From NCBI GenBank assembly GCA_017619295.1, contig JAFZSQ010000009.1:1-36413 (forward strand): DNA of 36,413 nt. The letters run 5' to 3'. Made by a program: the position numbers and the translations under genes. The notes below the pieces were generated by a model. It was given only the letters and a program-made list of their open reading frames with translations, was not told the origin of the DNA and searched no databases. Origin of the DNA: Lachnospiraceae bacterium (GTDB lineage Bacteria; Bacillota; Clostridia; Lachnospirales; Lachnospiraceae). This document shows, piece after piece, positions 1-7,983 of this stretch (the first letter of the stretch is position 1; each line of letters begins with the position of its first letter).

Positions 1-1604
1 GACCTTGAATAGTTTTGAGGCTTCGTTTGTTCTCATACATAAGATTGTCGGCGCGCTCAAAAATATCAGAAACAGAAACATCTGATTCGGGCTTATAAGC
101 AGACATTCCTATGGCAACAACGGGGCCTGTGTTTGTTTTGGCATTATATGTAATTTCTTTCTTAAACTTTTCTACCAATTCTTCTTTAATTAAAAAATCG
201 TTTCCTCTCAGAAAGACAACAAATTCATCTCCGCCGATTCTGAATACAGGGCTGTGGGCAAAGATACTGCATATGAAGGTGCAGCATTCTTTTATATACT
301 CATCTCCCGCCCGGTGACCTTCCTTATCATTTATTTCCTTAAGATTGTTTATATCGCAAACCACAAGGGCAAAAGTAAGATAATCCAATCCGTTGTCTAT
401 GTTGCCCTGTACGGAGCTGACCAATTCCATGTAGGCAGTTTTGTTCTTAACTCCCGTAAGTTCGTCACGTCTAGCCAGTTCTTTTTCGGTCTTAAGGGCC
501 TTAAGACTGTCTTTTTGCTTCTTAAGGCGGGCAGATTCTGCAGTAATTTCATCATGTACATCTTTGTCGCAAACAACAATATGCTGATTGTCACCGGCAC
601 GGAAGACGGTGAAACTGAAATATCTAGGCTTTCCATTAATCAGCAATCGATATTTAAAGGAATAGGAACTTTTATCTTCAAGGTTTTTGAGCATGTTTTC
701 TTTGATAAATAGGGACTGAGCGAATTCCTGATCATCGGGATGTACGAATTTCTTGATGTTTTCCCTGGTTTCAGAAAAGAAATCGTTGAGAGTTGTAGGC
801 ACGTTCAGGGAGGCATACTGCTCACTGGTGGAAAACTCCTGATACTTTCCTGTTTCCATATTTATGTAGTAGATTGCCTCAAATTCTTCAGCCAGGGAAG
901 CGGCAATGTGGTTGTAGGTTTCTTTTTTCCTTGTTGAATATCTTTCGCTCATCTTCCTCAATAAAAACATGAATCAAAGTAGTGGCAATCAGGCATCCGA
1001 CGGTATAAAAAGGGAAATCTGTATATATAATCTGGAAAAACATAAAAAGGGAAAGGGCAAAACCGGAGAAAGCTACAGTTCTGTTGTGTATTATTTCTTT
1101 TCCGGTGGTTCTGGATGAAATGATGTATGCGTGAATTGAAGTGGAAAGAAACATCAAAAACAAAACCCCGAAGGTGAAATACCTGGCTACACCCGGGACA
1201 TAATCAAATTCATTATCATAGTAGAAAAGAACAGGGGTAAAGAAATTGACTATAAGAATCAGTATTTCGAGGGCAAAGAGTACATTTGCAGCGTAGACAA
1301 GAATTCGCCCGAATCGATTTCTGGGATCCAGATATGAGACCACGTAATGAACCCATAAAAGGACAGAAAATGTCATGATTATAAAATAAAAAATAGTATC
1401 GATATAAAGAAGAGCAGATGCGTTAAGGCTGCTTAAAATTCCCCACAGAATATCCACTGTGGCGAACCCCATTACACTGAAAAAATAATTCTTGTAACGT
1501 AGATAAGCCGTGGAGGCAGGACTGCTATCAGCTTTAACGAAAAACTTATGGTTTAGTATTAAAAGAAGTGATAAAGAAATCACCCCGATGCTTGAATAAT
1601 ACAT
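1..1604 (-). pseudogene. 7TM / PAS-like / GGDEF diguanylate cyclase, frameshifted and cut by the window edge
   Basis: The N-terminal part (1604 to about 930) encodes about seven membrane segments of the type seen in Lachnospiraceae GGDEF proteins. The reading then needs a one-base shift at an A6 run (minus strand, 928-923). Beyond it the second frame continues as a PAS-like region (FVHPDD, FSFTVFRAGD), the DxLTG-like start DELTGVKNK, a CDINNL metal site and the GGDEF motif at 235-221. Without the shift the protein stops at 888. No RxxD inhibitory site precedes GGDEF. The start at 1604 is chosen because GGAGG (1614-1610) lies five bases upstream, better than the GTG at 1616. The C-terminus lies outside the window; the last visible residues (LMYENKRSLK) are typical of a GGDEF end. 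The product would make cyclic di-GMP at the membrane. The shift may be a real mutation or a homopolymer sequencing error. Confidence 0.8.
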
Positions 1605-1617
1605 ATGGACCTCCACA

Positions 1618-1651
1618 TAAAAATAGGGCAGGAGTTATTCACTCCCGCCCT
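1618..1651 (-). terminator. Intrinsic terminator of the LytTR/LiaF-like operon
   Basis: On the minus strand a ten-base stem AGGGCGGGAG / CTCCTGCCCT (one G-U pair) with a seven-base loop is followed by ATTTTTAT. It sits between the LiaF-like stop and the ribosome binding site of the GGDEF gene. Confidence 0.85.
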
Positions 1652-1682
1652 GTTTCTATAATAACCTATTATTTTTGTTTTA

Positions 1683-2459
1683 TCAAATCATTGTAATCTT
1701 CAAATCACCGAAGGTAACTGAGCCATCAATTACGCACTGTACGGCATTGGGATCGTCGTTTGACACATAGCTTCTGTCCTCGCAATCGCCAAGGGTTACT
1801 GATAATTTATTGATTACATGCCATTCCTTGGGAATGAAAAGCTGCATCTCACCGAAGGAAGAGTGGCAGATGATGTTGACCTTTCCGCTGGGAACTTCAG
1901 CGCCGTCAAAGAATACACTCATTTCTCCAAACTGGCAGCTAAGTTCTGCAACCGCAAGATTCTTGGTACGAACATACTTGGTGGTTCCACCGAATCTCAT
2001 TGAGTGATAGATATAACCGTTTTCGTCATCTTCGTTGGATTCGGACTCGGTAAAGGAAGAGTTGTGCTCTCCTCCTACGATATCATCGTTACGTCCTCTT
2101 CTGTGTCCATTATCAAAATGAACATAGTGACTTCTATGATTGGGGAAAAGCTTATCAAAAGCAATTGTCAAAAGTACGGCTGCAATAATTACGATCCAAG
2201 GGGTAATAGCTGTAATTCCCAAAGGTTTATCAAAGATTATTGCAAGTACTGCCAAGGGGATGAAGATTCCACCAAAGCTTAAATCAATGATGCTGTGGAA
2301 AATAACAACCAGCATAATGATTGAAACGATGATTCCCCAGGTTCCCACACCTGCAAATGTTACGGGTAAGTTAAATACATTTAGTTTCCAAAGAATAAGG
2401 CAAACAGCCAATGCAATTAATAATATTGCTGAAATTACGTTTTTTGTTCTTTTGTTCAT
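1683..2459 (-). CDS. LiaF-like membrane protein (TM region plus cell-wall-active antibiotic response domain)
   Basis: A 258-residue protein with about four membrane segments in residues 1-105, a charged linker rich in D, E and S (about 120-147), and a C-terminal domain (about 155-258) with repeating beta-strand turns such as CQFGEMSVFF, SSFGEMQLF and VTFGDLKI. These are typical of the LiaF/YvqF C-terminal fold. LiaF proteins sense or damp cell-envelope stress signalling in Bacillota; here the partner is probably the LytTR regulator just upstream rather than a LiaRS pair. AAGGAG precedes the ATG. The gene is 83 bases downstream of the LytTR gene and ends at a strong terminator, so the two form one operon. 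The ligand is unknown. Confidence 0.85.
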   Translation of the reverse strand: MNKRTKNVISAILLIALAVCLILWKLNVFNLPVTFAGVGTWGIIVSIIMLVVIFHSIIDLSFGGIFIPLAVLAIIFDKPLGITAITPWIVIIAAVLLTIAFDKLFPNHRSHYVHFDNGHRRGRNDDIVGGEHNSSFTESESNEDDENGYIYHSMRFGGTTKYVRTKNLAVAELSCQFGEMSVFFDGAEVPSGKVNIICHSSFGEMQLFIPKEWHVINKLSVTLGDCEDRSYVSNDDPNAVQCVIDGSVTFGDLKITMI

Positions 2460-2542
2460 GATTCGTTCTCCTTTTAAAAGCGCTATCTTATTAAAATCAT
2501 TAAATGTCTAAATACCGTAATGTACATATCAAGCCCTCCATC

Positions 2543-2998
2543 TTAAGGAGCCAGGCTTTCCTTTAAAGACTTGTAGTAGTTTCTGGAACAGTATACAGTC
2601 TTGTAGGTGCCTTGGAACTCCACTTTGCTGGCGCCTGTAAGGTTCTTTGTAATGGAATAAACCTTGTGAGTATTCAGTATGGTGGACTTGGATATTCTGG
2701 TAAAATATGCAGGCAGCCTCTCCTCTAACTCGTAGAGTTTGTATTTTGCTTCGAATTCATCGTTAGCGGTGTGGGCCCTTATTACACCGCCGTCGGTTTC
2801 GAAGAACAAAATCTTGTTAAGAGGAAGGAAATACTCTGAATCCTCTTTGAAGAAACTGATTTGTCCGATTTGGGAATTGGTATCCGAAAGGAGCTTCTGG
2901 ATTCCCACTACCGTACTGTCAACTTCGGCGCATTTAATTGTCACTTCGCATCCCGTAACCTCGGGATCGATTTCGATTTTGACCTTCAAGTTGTTCAT
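2543..2998 (-). CDS. LytTR-domain transcriptional regulator
   Basis: A 151-residue protein. The last roughly 100 residues are a LytTR DNA-binding domain: FFKEDSEYFLPLNKILFFETDGG, then the KYKLYELEERLP helix, FTRISKSTILN, and the YCSRNYYKSLKESL end. There is no receiver domain, so it is not a classical response regulator; such stand-alone LytTR proteins usually sit with a small membrane partner, here the LiaF-like gene. The ATG at 2998 is preferred over an in-frame TTG at 3013. No Shine-Dalgarno sequence precedes it, but a TATAAT box lies only six bases upstream, so the mRNA may be leaderless. Direct repeats upstream (3040-3074) are candidate self-binding sites. Confidence 0.88.
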   Translation of the reverse strand: MNNLKVKIEIDPEVTGCEVTIKCAEVDSTVVGIQKLLSDTNSQIGQISFFKEDSEYFLPLNKILFFETDGGVIRAHTANDEFEAKYKLYELEERLPAYFTRISKSTILNTHKVYSITKNLTGASKVEFQGTYKTVYCSRNYYKSLKESLAP

Positions 2999-3004
2999 GA
3001 TTGT

Positions 3005-3092
3005 ATTATACAAAAGAAACGGCGTAAAAAAAGGGTTTTAGGGTAACAGGTAATAAATTAAGGGTAACAGGTAAGAAAATACCCGTTACCCT
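3005..3092 (-). promoter_or_regulatory. Candidate LytTR autoregulatory promoter: TATAAT plus direct repeats
   Basis: TATAAT occurs at 3010-3005 on the minus strand with only a T-rich stretch at the -35 position. Upstream, AGGGTAACAGGTAA occurs twice (plus strand 3040-3053 and 3061-3074), exactly 21 bases apart. A near-inverted third copy lies at 3080-3092 (TACCCGTTACCCT). Two direct repeats with a GTT core spaced two helical turns apart fit LytTR-family operators, and the weak -35 fits activation. The 3061-3092 hairpin could also help end aroA transcription, though no U-run follows directly. Confidence 0.6.
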
Positions 3093-3097
3093 GTATG

Positions 3098-4423
3098 TTA
3101 AATGTTCTCTATAAAGTCACAGAGTGAATCAAGAGCCTCGAAATATGAGGGGAAAGTCTTGTTTACACACTCGGGATTATCAATAACGATGCCCTCACTT
3201 CTAAGTCCCATTAAGGAAAATGCCATAGCCATTCGATGATCTTCATAAGTGTCCACAACACCGGCGGTTGGAATACCGGGGTAGATGCTTATAGAGTCAT
3301 CCGTATGCTCCGTCTTTATTCCACGCTTGGTAAGTTCGGTGACAATGGCATTCAGTCTGTCTGATTCCTTATATTTAAGAGAAGAAAGACCGGTAATCAT
3401 TGTGGGCCTGTTGCCAAAGCATGCAATAACTGCCATGGTCATAGCCTGGTCGGGACAATCATCCATATCGATTACAACGCCCTTTATCTCTCCGTCCACA
3501 GGCGGGTAAAGCGTTAATTTGCCATCGGAGGTGTCAACCTCGCATCCTGTCTGGTATAAAGCATTGATGAACTCATAGTCACTTTGGATGGATGAATCCC
3601 CTACTCCCTTTACGGAAGCGGGAACACCGAGAAGCGGACACATGGAATAGATATATGCCGCTGAGGACATATCCGGTTCTATATGATAATCAATTCCTTT
3701 GTAGTTTCCTGCATTAATGGTTACACAGTCAGATTCGTACTTTGGCTCAAGGCCGAAGCTCTTCATCAGTTCAACGGACATATCAACATAGCTTAAGCTG
3801 TGTTTGCCCGCCATCTTTACCTTGAATCCCTCCGGTAAAAGCGGAGCCGCCAGAATAAGTCCTGAAAGGAATTGGCTGCTCTTTGTTATGTCAACCAAAG
3901 CCTCCTTTGCCGTGACCTTACCTGCCCCCTTAACGGTATAGGGGAGAGAATTCTCTTTTTCCTCAAAGGTAAAAGTGGCACCAAGGGGTTTAAGTGCATT
4001 AATCAAATCCCCCATGGGGCGCTTCTTCATTTGTTCGGAAGCGTCGATGTGGTATTCTCCGTCGGACAGAGCAAGGATCGTGGTTAAAAATCTTGCTGCG
4101 GTTCCGGCGCTGTTTACATTAATGGAAGCTTTCTTAAGGGGAATGCTTCCGCCACAGCCCTTAACCTTAACGTTATTCTTCTTGTCATCAAGCTCAAGGG
4201 AAAATCCAAGATCCTTAAGACATGAGATAAAAGCGTCAACATCATCGCCCTTGGCAAGACCGTAGAGATTACTCTCACCCTCCGCCAAAGCAGCTGTAAG
4301 AAGAGCTCTGTTTGTAATGCTCTTGGAACCGGGCACCGCGATATCAATGCTCAAAGGAAACTCGGGATCGTCCTTGTACTTCTTCAATATGTTATAAACG
4401 GGTCTTACTTTGTACTGACTCAT
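3098..4423 (-). CDS. aroA: 3-phosphoshikimate 1-carboxyvinyltransferase (EPSP synthase)
   Basis: Joins shikimate 3-phosphate and phosphoenolpyruvate to give EPSP, the penultimate step to chorismate. The 441-residue length is normal. Visible signatures are PGSKSITNRALL (from residue 31; phosphate and PEP-binding lysine), NSAGTAARFLTT, SSQFLSGLILAAPL, the catalytic aspartate motif DCPDQAMT, YKESDRL and EDHRMAM. GGAG lies upstream of the ATG, which is 17 bases after the stop of the TPR-like membrane protein gene, suggesting cotranscription. No other shikimate gene is in the window. Confidence 0.97.
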   Translation of the reverse strand: MSQYKVRPVYNILKKYKDDPEFPLSIDIAVPGSKSITNRALLTAALAEGESNLYGLAKGDDVDAFISCLKDLGFSLELDDKKNNVKVKGCGGSIPLKKASINVNSAGTAARFLTTILALSDGEYHIDASEQMKKRPMGDLINALKPLGATFTFEEKENSLPYTVKGAGKVTAKEALVDITKSSQFLSGLILAAPLLPEGFKVKMAGKHSLSYVDMSVELMKSFGLEPKYESDCVTINAGNYKGIDYHIEPDMSSAAYIYSMCPLLGVPASVKGVGDSSIQSDYEFINALYQTGCEVDTSDGKLTLYPPVDGEIKGVVIDMDDCPDQAMTMAVIACFGNRPTMITGLSSLKYKESDRLNAIVTELTKRGIKTEHTDDSISIYPGIPTAGVVDTYEDHRMAMAFSLMGLRSEGIVIDNPECVNKTFPSYFEALDSLCDFIENI

Positions 4424-4440
4424 ATTCTTCTCCGAAAGAC

Positions 4441-5073
4441 TTAATAGGGATTTCTCAGGAAATCACTGTGGGGGCCGGCCTCCGAAAGGTTCTCGAGCAT
4501 GGCTTCCTTCATTATTGAGCCAAGGTTTCCTGCCAGAAGTTCCAGTTCGGTGATTCTGTCGGGCTCACCTTTTTTCTCATATATATCTGCAAGCAGGTAA
4601 TAGGACTGGCTTACGTCCGTTCCTGACTCTATGGCAAAATCCAAATATTTCTCAGCAAGAGCAAGGTTTCCTGATTTGAAAAGTGACACTGCAATTTTCT
4701 GAAGTGTCTGGACCATTGTGGCATAATTGGAATCCCATTCTGTAAGAAGAGGAAGGTTTGGAGCTCCGTATTTTAACTTAAGTTCTGTGTTGGTATACTC
4801 GGAAAGCTTAACTATCTTGCCCTTTGAGATGTTTTCAAGAACAGAGAAGTCTTCCTTTAATTCATCATCTGAATCATCGGGGAGAGTAAGCTCATCAAGG
4901 GGAATGGTGATATAGTTTAAATCCGCCAGACTTTTTCTTCTGGTGGAGTCAGCTTCCCTTTCTCTTTCCCAAAAATCCGCCATGAATTTATCATCTTTTT
5001 TATGGGCTTTATGAATTTCGTAGGCAATCCATACTACAAATACCAGTAAACTTGCCAAAAGGGGGAATTTCAT
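4441..5073 (-). CDS. Membrane-anchored TPR-like protein of unknown function
   Basis: A 210-residue protein with a single N-terminal membrane segment (about residues 3-18) followed by a basic, cytosolic-looking linker. A TPR-like helical region spans about residues 110-200 (AVSLFKSGNLALAEKYLDFAIE followed by SYYLLADIYEKKGE). I do not recognise a specific function; TPR folds bind partner proteins. AAAGGAATT precedes the ATG. It probably leads an operon with aroA and is divergent, by only 53 bases, from the small membrane peptide at 5127. Confidence 0.75.
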   Translation of the reverse strand: MKFPLLASLLVFVVWIAYEIHKAHKKDDKFMADFWEREREADSTRRKSLADLNYITIPLDELTLPDDSDDELKEDFSVLENISKGKIVKLSEYTNTELKLKYGAPNLPLLTEWDSNYATMVQTLQKIAVSLFKSGNLALAEKYLDFAIESGTDVSQSYYLLADIYEKKGEPDRITELELLAGNLGSIMKEAMLENLSEAGPHSDFLRNPY

Positions 5074-5126
5074 ATATAATTCCTTTCAGTTACTTAGTTA
5101 AATGTAACAGTTTATGGGAGCGAAAA

Positions 5127-5231
5127 ATGTTCAATTTTCACAATCAGAAAACTAAAAGAATTATTTCCGGAATCATCATCGCAGTAGTTGTTCTTGCAAT
5201 GGTTGTTCCAATGCTTCTCTATTACGTATAG
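5127..5231 (+). CDS. 34-residue single-pass membrane peptide
   Basis: A short reading frame with a basic N-terminus (FNFHNQKTKR) followed by one hydrophobic segment (IISGIIIAVVVLAMVVPMLL) and a YYV end. GGGAG lies seven bases before the ATG. Its charge pattern suits an inner-membrane N-in peptide. It lies upstream of and on the same strand as the PurM-like/Lrp/aminotransferase operon, with 61 bases between. Function unknown; similar small peptides are common in Lachnospiraceae as far as I recall. Too short for most gene callers. Confidence 0.65.
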   Translation: MFNFHNQKTKRIISGIIIAVVVLAMVVPMLLYYV

Positions 5232-5292
5232 TTCGGTAATAATTCCATACCATACTATCATAAAAAATTAGACACGGAAAGTAGAAGGAACC

Positions 5293-6270
5293 ATGAGAAT
5301 CGGGAAAATCTCAGAGAATACGCTGAAGCGATCCGTTTTGAAAAATACATATACAACAGGTAACAGATTGGTGCACGGTGCAAGCCCTAGGGATAATTGC
5401 GCCGTTTTTTCATATGGTGAGGAATTTGCCCTTGCAAGCACTCACCAGGTTCTCCTTACAGGTGCGGAGGATTCCTTAAAATTCTCCATGTTAAGGGGTG
5501 TCAACAATATTTATGCCCAGGGTGGAAAACCCGAGGCTGCACAGTTGGCGCTTCTTTTACCTGAAAACTTGGAGGAGCCCGAACTTGCAAACCTTATGAA
5601 GGCTGCGGCAAAGACAGCAAAAGAGCTGGATATTTCCGTATCCGGCGGAAGCACCAAAACAGACAAAAGAATCAAGGAACCCGTAATCTCCGTTACTATT
5701 ATCGGAAGCAGAAAGGAAAAGGACCTTCCTGAGGTTGAGGCAGGCTGGGATATTCTTCTTACAAGACCCATCGCCCTTTCCGGAACAGCGATTCTTGCCA
5801 AAGAGAAGGAAGAGGAGCTAAAGAAAAGATACCCTTCGCGTTATATTGAGGAAGCGAAAGTTTTTGACAGGGATCTGATACTTCTTCCTGAGGCCGCCAC
5901 CGCCATGAAGTCCTTCCCTTGCAGAATGTTTAGCGTTACTGAGGGCGGAATCTTCGGATGCCTTTGGGAGGCAGCAAGAATTGCCGGGGTAGGACTTGAA
6001 ATTGAATTAAAGAAGATACCCATTCGCCAGGAAAGTGTGGAAATCTGCGACTTTTTGGGGATTAATCCCTATGAACTTATGTCCGACGGCACCATGCTTG
6101 TAATGACTCCTGATGGAGAAGGATACAAGGATGCCTTATCGGAAGAAGGAGTTGAAGCGGTTTTGATTGGCACAACAAAGGCGAATAATGATAAGATAAT
6201 ACTGAATGACGATGAGGTTCGCTACGTGGATAAGCCTGCGGCGGACTCCATATACATATTATTTGAATAA
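5293..6270 (+). CDS. AIR synthase-related (PurM/HypE-fold) protein
   Basis: A 325-residue protein with the two-domain PurM-like fold: an N-terminal half with the GASPRDNCAVF nucleotide-region motif and an STHQVLLTGAED segment, and a C-terminal half with SVTEGGIFGCLWE and an SDGTMLVM glycine-turn segment. The fold is shared by PurM, HypE, ThiL and SelD. It is not a standard HypE: the C-terminal PRIC cysteine that HypE carbamoylates is absent (the protein ends SIYILFE), and no hydrogenase genes are nearby. It is followed 14 bases later by an Lrp regulator and an aminotransferase, suggesting a role in amino-acid metabolism or an ATP-dependent modification. The substrate is unknown. Confidence 0.85.
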   Translation: MRIGKISENTLKRSVLKNTYTTGNRLVHGASPRDNCAVFSYGEEFALASTHQVLLTGAEDSLKFSMLRGVNNIYAQGGKPEAAQLALLLPENLEEPELANLMKAAAKTAKELDISVSGGSTKTDKRIKEPVISVTIIGSRKEKDLPEVEAGWDILLTRPIALSGTAILAKEKEEELKKRYPSRYIEEAKVFDRDLILLPEAATAMKSFPCRMFSVTEGGIFGCLWEAARIAGVGLEIELKKIPIRQESVEICDFLGINPYELMSDGTMLVMTPDGEGYKDALSEEGVEAVLIGTTKANNDKIILNDDEVRYVDKPAADSIYILFE

Positions 6271-6284
6271 AAAGGAGAAAAAGC

Positions 6285-6767
6285 ATGAGAGAAGAATTAT
6301 TGGCTGTAATCGAGAAGAACAGCAGAATAGATTTAAAAGAACTGGCAGTAATCCTTGGAGTTGAAGAAATAGATGTAGTAAATGAAATGGCAAAGCTTGA
6401 GAGCGAAGGAATCATCTGCGGTTATCACACAATGATCAACTGGGAGAAAACCAGCCTCGAGAAGGTGGGTGCTCTTATTGAAGTAAAGGTTACGCCTCAG
6501 AGAGGTCAGGGCTTCGATTCCATGGCTGAAAGAATTTACAAGTATCCCGAAGTGGATGCTGTATATCTTTTGTCCGGCGGTTATGACCTTCTTATCATCA
6601 TTGAGGGCAAGACCATCAAGGAGGTTGCTTCCTTTGTATCCGACAAGCTTTCAACCCTTGATAACGTTCTTAGTACAGCAACACACTTCATCCTTAAGAA
6701 ATATAAGGAACACGGAACAATCTTCAAAAAAGAACACGCTGATGAGAGAGAGAGGATAACATTATGA
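6285..6767 (+). CDS. Lrp/AsnC family transcriptional regulator
   Basis: A 160-residue protein with an N-terminal winged HTH (about 1-60: IEKNSRIDLKELAVILGVEEIDVVNEMAKLESEGIICGY, interrupted here only by normal family variation) and a C-terminal RAM/AsnC ligand-binding domain (about 65-145, YLLSGGYDLLIIIEG and LSTATHFILKKYK). Such proteins sense amino acids and often control the neighbouring operon. AAGGAG precedes the ATG. The stop overlaps the aminotransferase start by four bases (ATGA), so the two are translationally coupled. Confidence 0.93.
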   Translation: MREELLAVIEKNSRIDLKELAVILGVEEIDVVNEMAKLESEGIICGYHTMINWEKTSLEKVGALIEVKVTPQRGQGFDSMAERIYKYPEVDAVYLLSGGYDLLIIIEGKTIKEVASFVSDKLSTLDNVLSTATHFILKKYKEHGTIFKKEHADERERITL

Positions 6768-7936
6768 GAAATATGCTATCCGACCAGGTTGTCGGCCTAA
6801 AGCCTTCGGGCATCAGAAAGTTTTTTGATATTGTAAGCGAGATGAAAGATGCCATCTCTTTAGGTGTAGGTGAGCCTGATTTTGACACACCATGGCACAT
6901 AAGAGATGAGGGTATCTATTCCCTTGAGAAGGGTAAAACCTTCTATACCTCAAATGCAGGTCTTAAGGAACTTCGTGAAGAGATATGTAATTACATGAAA
7001 AGAAAGAACGGGTTGGAGTACGATCCTTTAAAGGAAGTGCTTATCACCGTCGGTGGTTCCGAAGCAATTGACGTGGGTCTTCGTGCGGTCATCAATCCCG
7101 GTGATGAGGTCCTTATTCCTCAGCCCAGCTACGTATCCTACGAGCCCTGTGCAATTCTTGCAGGAGCCAAGCCCGTTATCATTGATCTTAAGGCAGAGAA
7201 CGAGTTCAGACTTACAGCAAAAGAAATTGAGGACGCTTGTACCGAAAAGACTAAGGTACTGATTCTTCCTTTCCCCAATAACCCTACCGGGGCAATTATG
7301 GAGAGAAAGGATTTGGAGGCTATTGCAAAGGTTATCATCGAGAAGGATTTACTTGTTATGTCCGATGAGATTTATGCAGAGCTTACATATAAGGGAGAGC
7401 ACGTTTCCATAGCAAGCCTTCCCGGAATGCAGGAGAGAACAATTCTCATTAACGGTTTCTCCAAAGCATATGCAATGACAGGTTGGAGACTTGGTTATGC
7501 ATGCGGACCTGCAGAAATCATTGCTCAGATGACAAAGATTCACCAGTTCGCAATCATGTGCGCACCTACCACCAGCCAGTATGCAGCAATTGAAGCATTA
7601 AAGAACGGTGACAACGATGTGGCTGAAATGAAGACCGCATATAACCAGAGAAGACGTTTCCTTATGAACGCTTTTAAGGAGATGGGTCTTGAGTGCTTCG
7701 AACCCTTCGGTGCATTCTATGTATTCCCCTGCATTAAGGAATTCGGAATGACCAGTGAAGAGTTTGCCACAAGATTCCTTGAGGAAGAAAAGGTTGCTGC
7801 AGTTCCCGGTACAGCATTCGGAAACAGCGGAGAAGGCTTCCTTAGAATATCCTATGCATATTCAATTGATAACTTAAGGGAAGCAATCGGAAGACTTGAC
7901 AGGTTCGTTAAGAAGTTAAGAGCCGAAAAGAAATAA
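6764..7936 (+). CDS. PLP-dependent class I/II aminotransferase
   Basis: A 390-residue fold-type I aminotransferase. SLGVGEPDFDTP (residues 32-43) and YTSNAGLKELRE start the domain; PNNPTG (171-176), SDEIYAELTY (200-209) and NGFSKAYAMTGWRLGY (230-245, PLP lysine K234) form the cofactor site, and the substrate-carboxylate arginine is in FLRISYA. The family includes aspartate, aromatic and patA-like enzymes; the substrate cannot be told from sequence. Its start overlaps the Lrp stop, so the Lrp protein probably controls it. Confidence 0.93.
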   Translation: MRNMLSDQVVGLKPSGIRKFFDIVSEMKDAISLGVGEPDFDTPWHIRDEGIYSLEKGKTFYTSNAGLKELREEICNYMKRKNGLEYDPLKEVLITVGGSEAIDVGLRAVINPGDEVLIPQPSYVSYEPCAILAGAKPVIIDLKAENEFRLTAKEIEDACTEKTKVLILPFPNNPTGAIMERKDLEAIAKVIIEKDLLVMSDEIYAELTYKGEHVSIASLPGMQERTILINGFSKAYAMTGWRLGYACGPAEIIAQMTKIHQFAIMCAPTTSQYAAIEALKNGDNDVAEMKTAYNQRRRFLMNAFKEMGLECFEPFGAFYVFPCIKEFGMTSEEFATRFLEEEKVAAVPGTAFGNSGEGFLRISYAYSIDNLREAIGRLDRFVKKLRAEKK

Positions 7937-7950
7937 GAAGACAAATAATT

Positions 7951-7981
7951 AAGGCGGATACCTAAGGTACCCGCCTTTTTG
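7951..7981 (+). terminator. Bidirectional intrinsic terminator
   Basis: The stem AAGGCGGATACC / GGTACCCGCCTT has a three-base loop and one mismatch and is followed by TTTTT. It ends the aminotransferase operon. Its A-rich 5' flank lets it also serve the converging yhfC-like gene. Confidence 0.9.
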
Positions 7982-7983
7982 AT

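Noticed and set aside
254-712. A 152-codon open frame on the plus strand.
   Set aside because: It is antisense to the PAS/GGDEF coding frame, whose motifs (DELTG, GGDEF) are unmistakable.
923-928. Programmed -1 frameshift at the A6 run.
   Set aside because: Joining the frames needs a +1 (or -2) shift, and the zero-frame codons GAA AAA AGA do not form the X XXY YYZ pattern needed for -1 slippage.
3061-3092. Hairpin after aroA as a standard intrinsic terminator.
   Set aside because: No U-run follows the stem on the minus strand; the direct-repeat layout fits an operator better.
5293-6270. Identification as HypE hydrogenase maturation protein.
   Set aside because: The essential C-terminal PRIC-type cysteine motif is missing and no hydrogenase genes are nearby.
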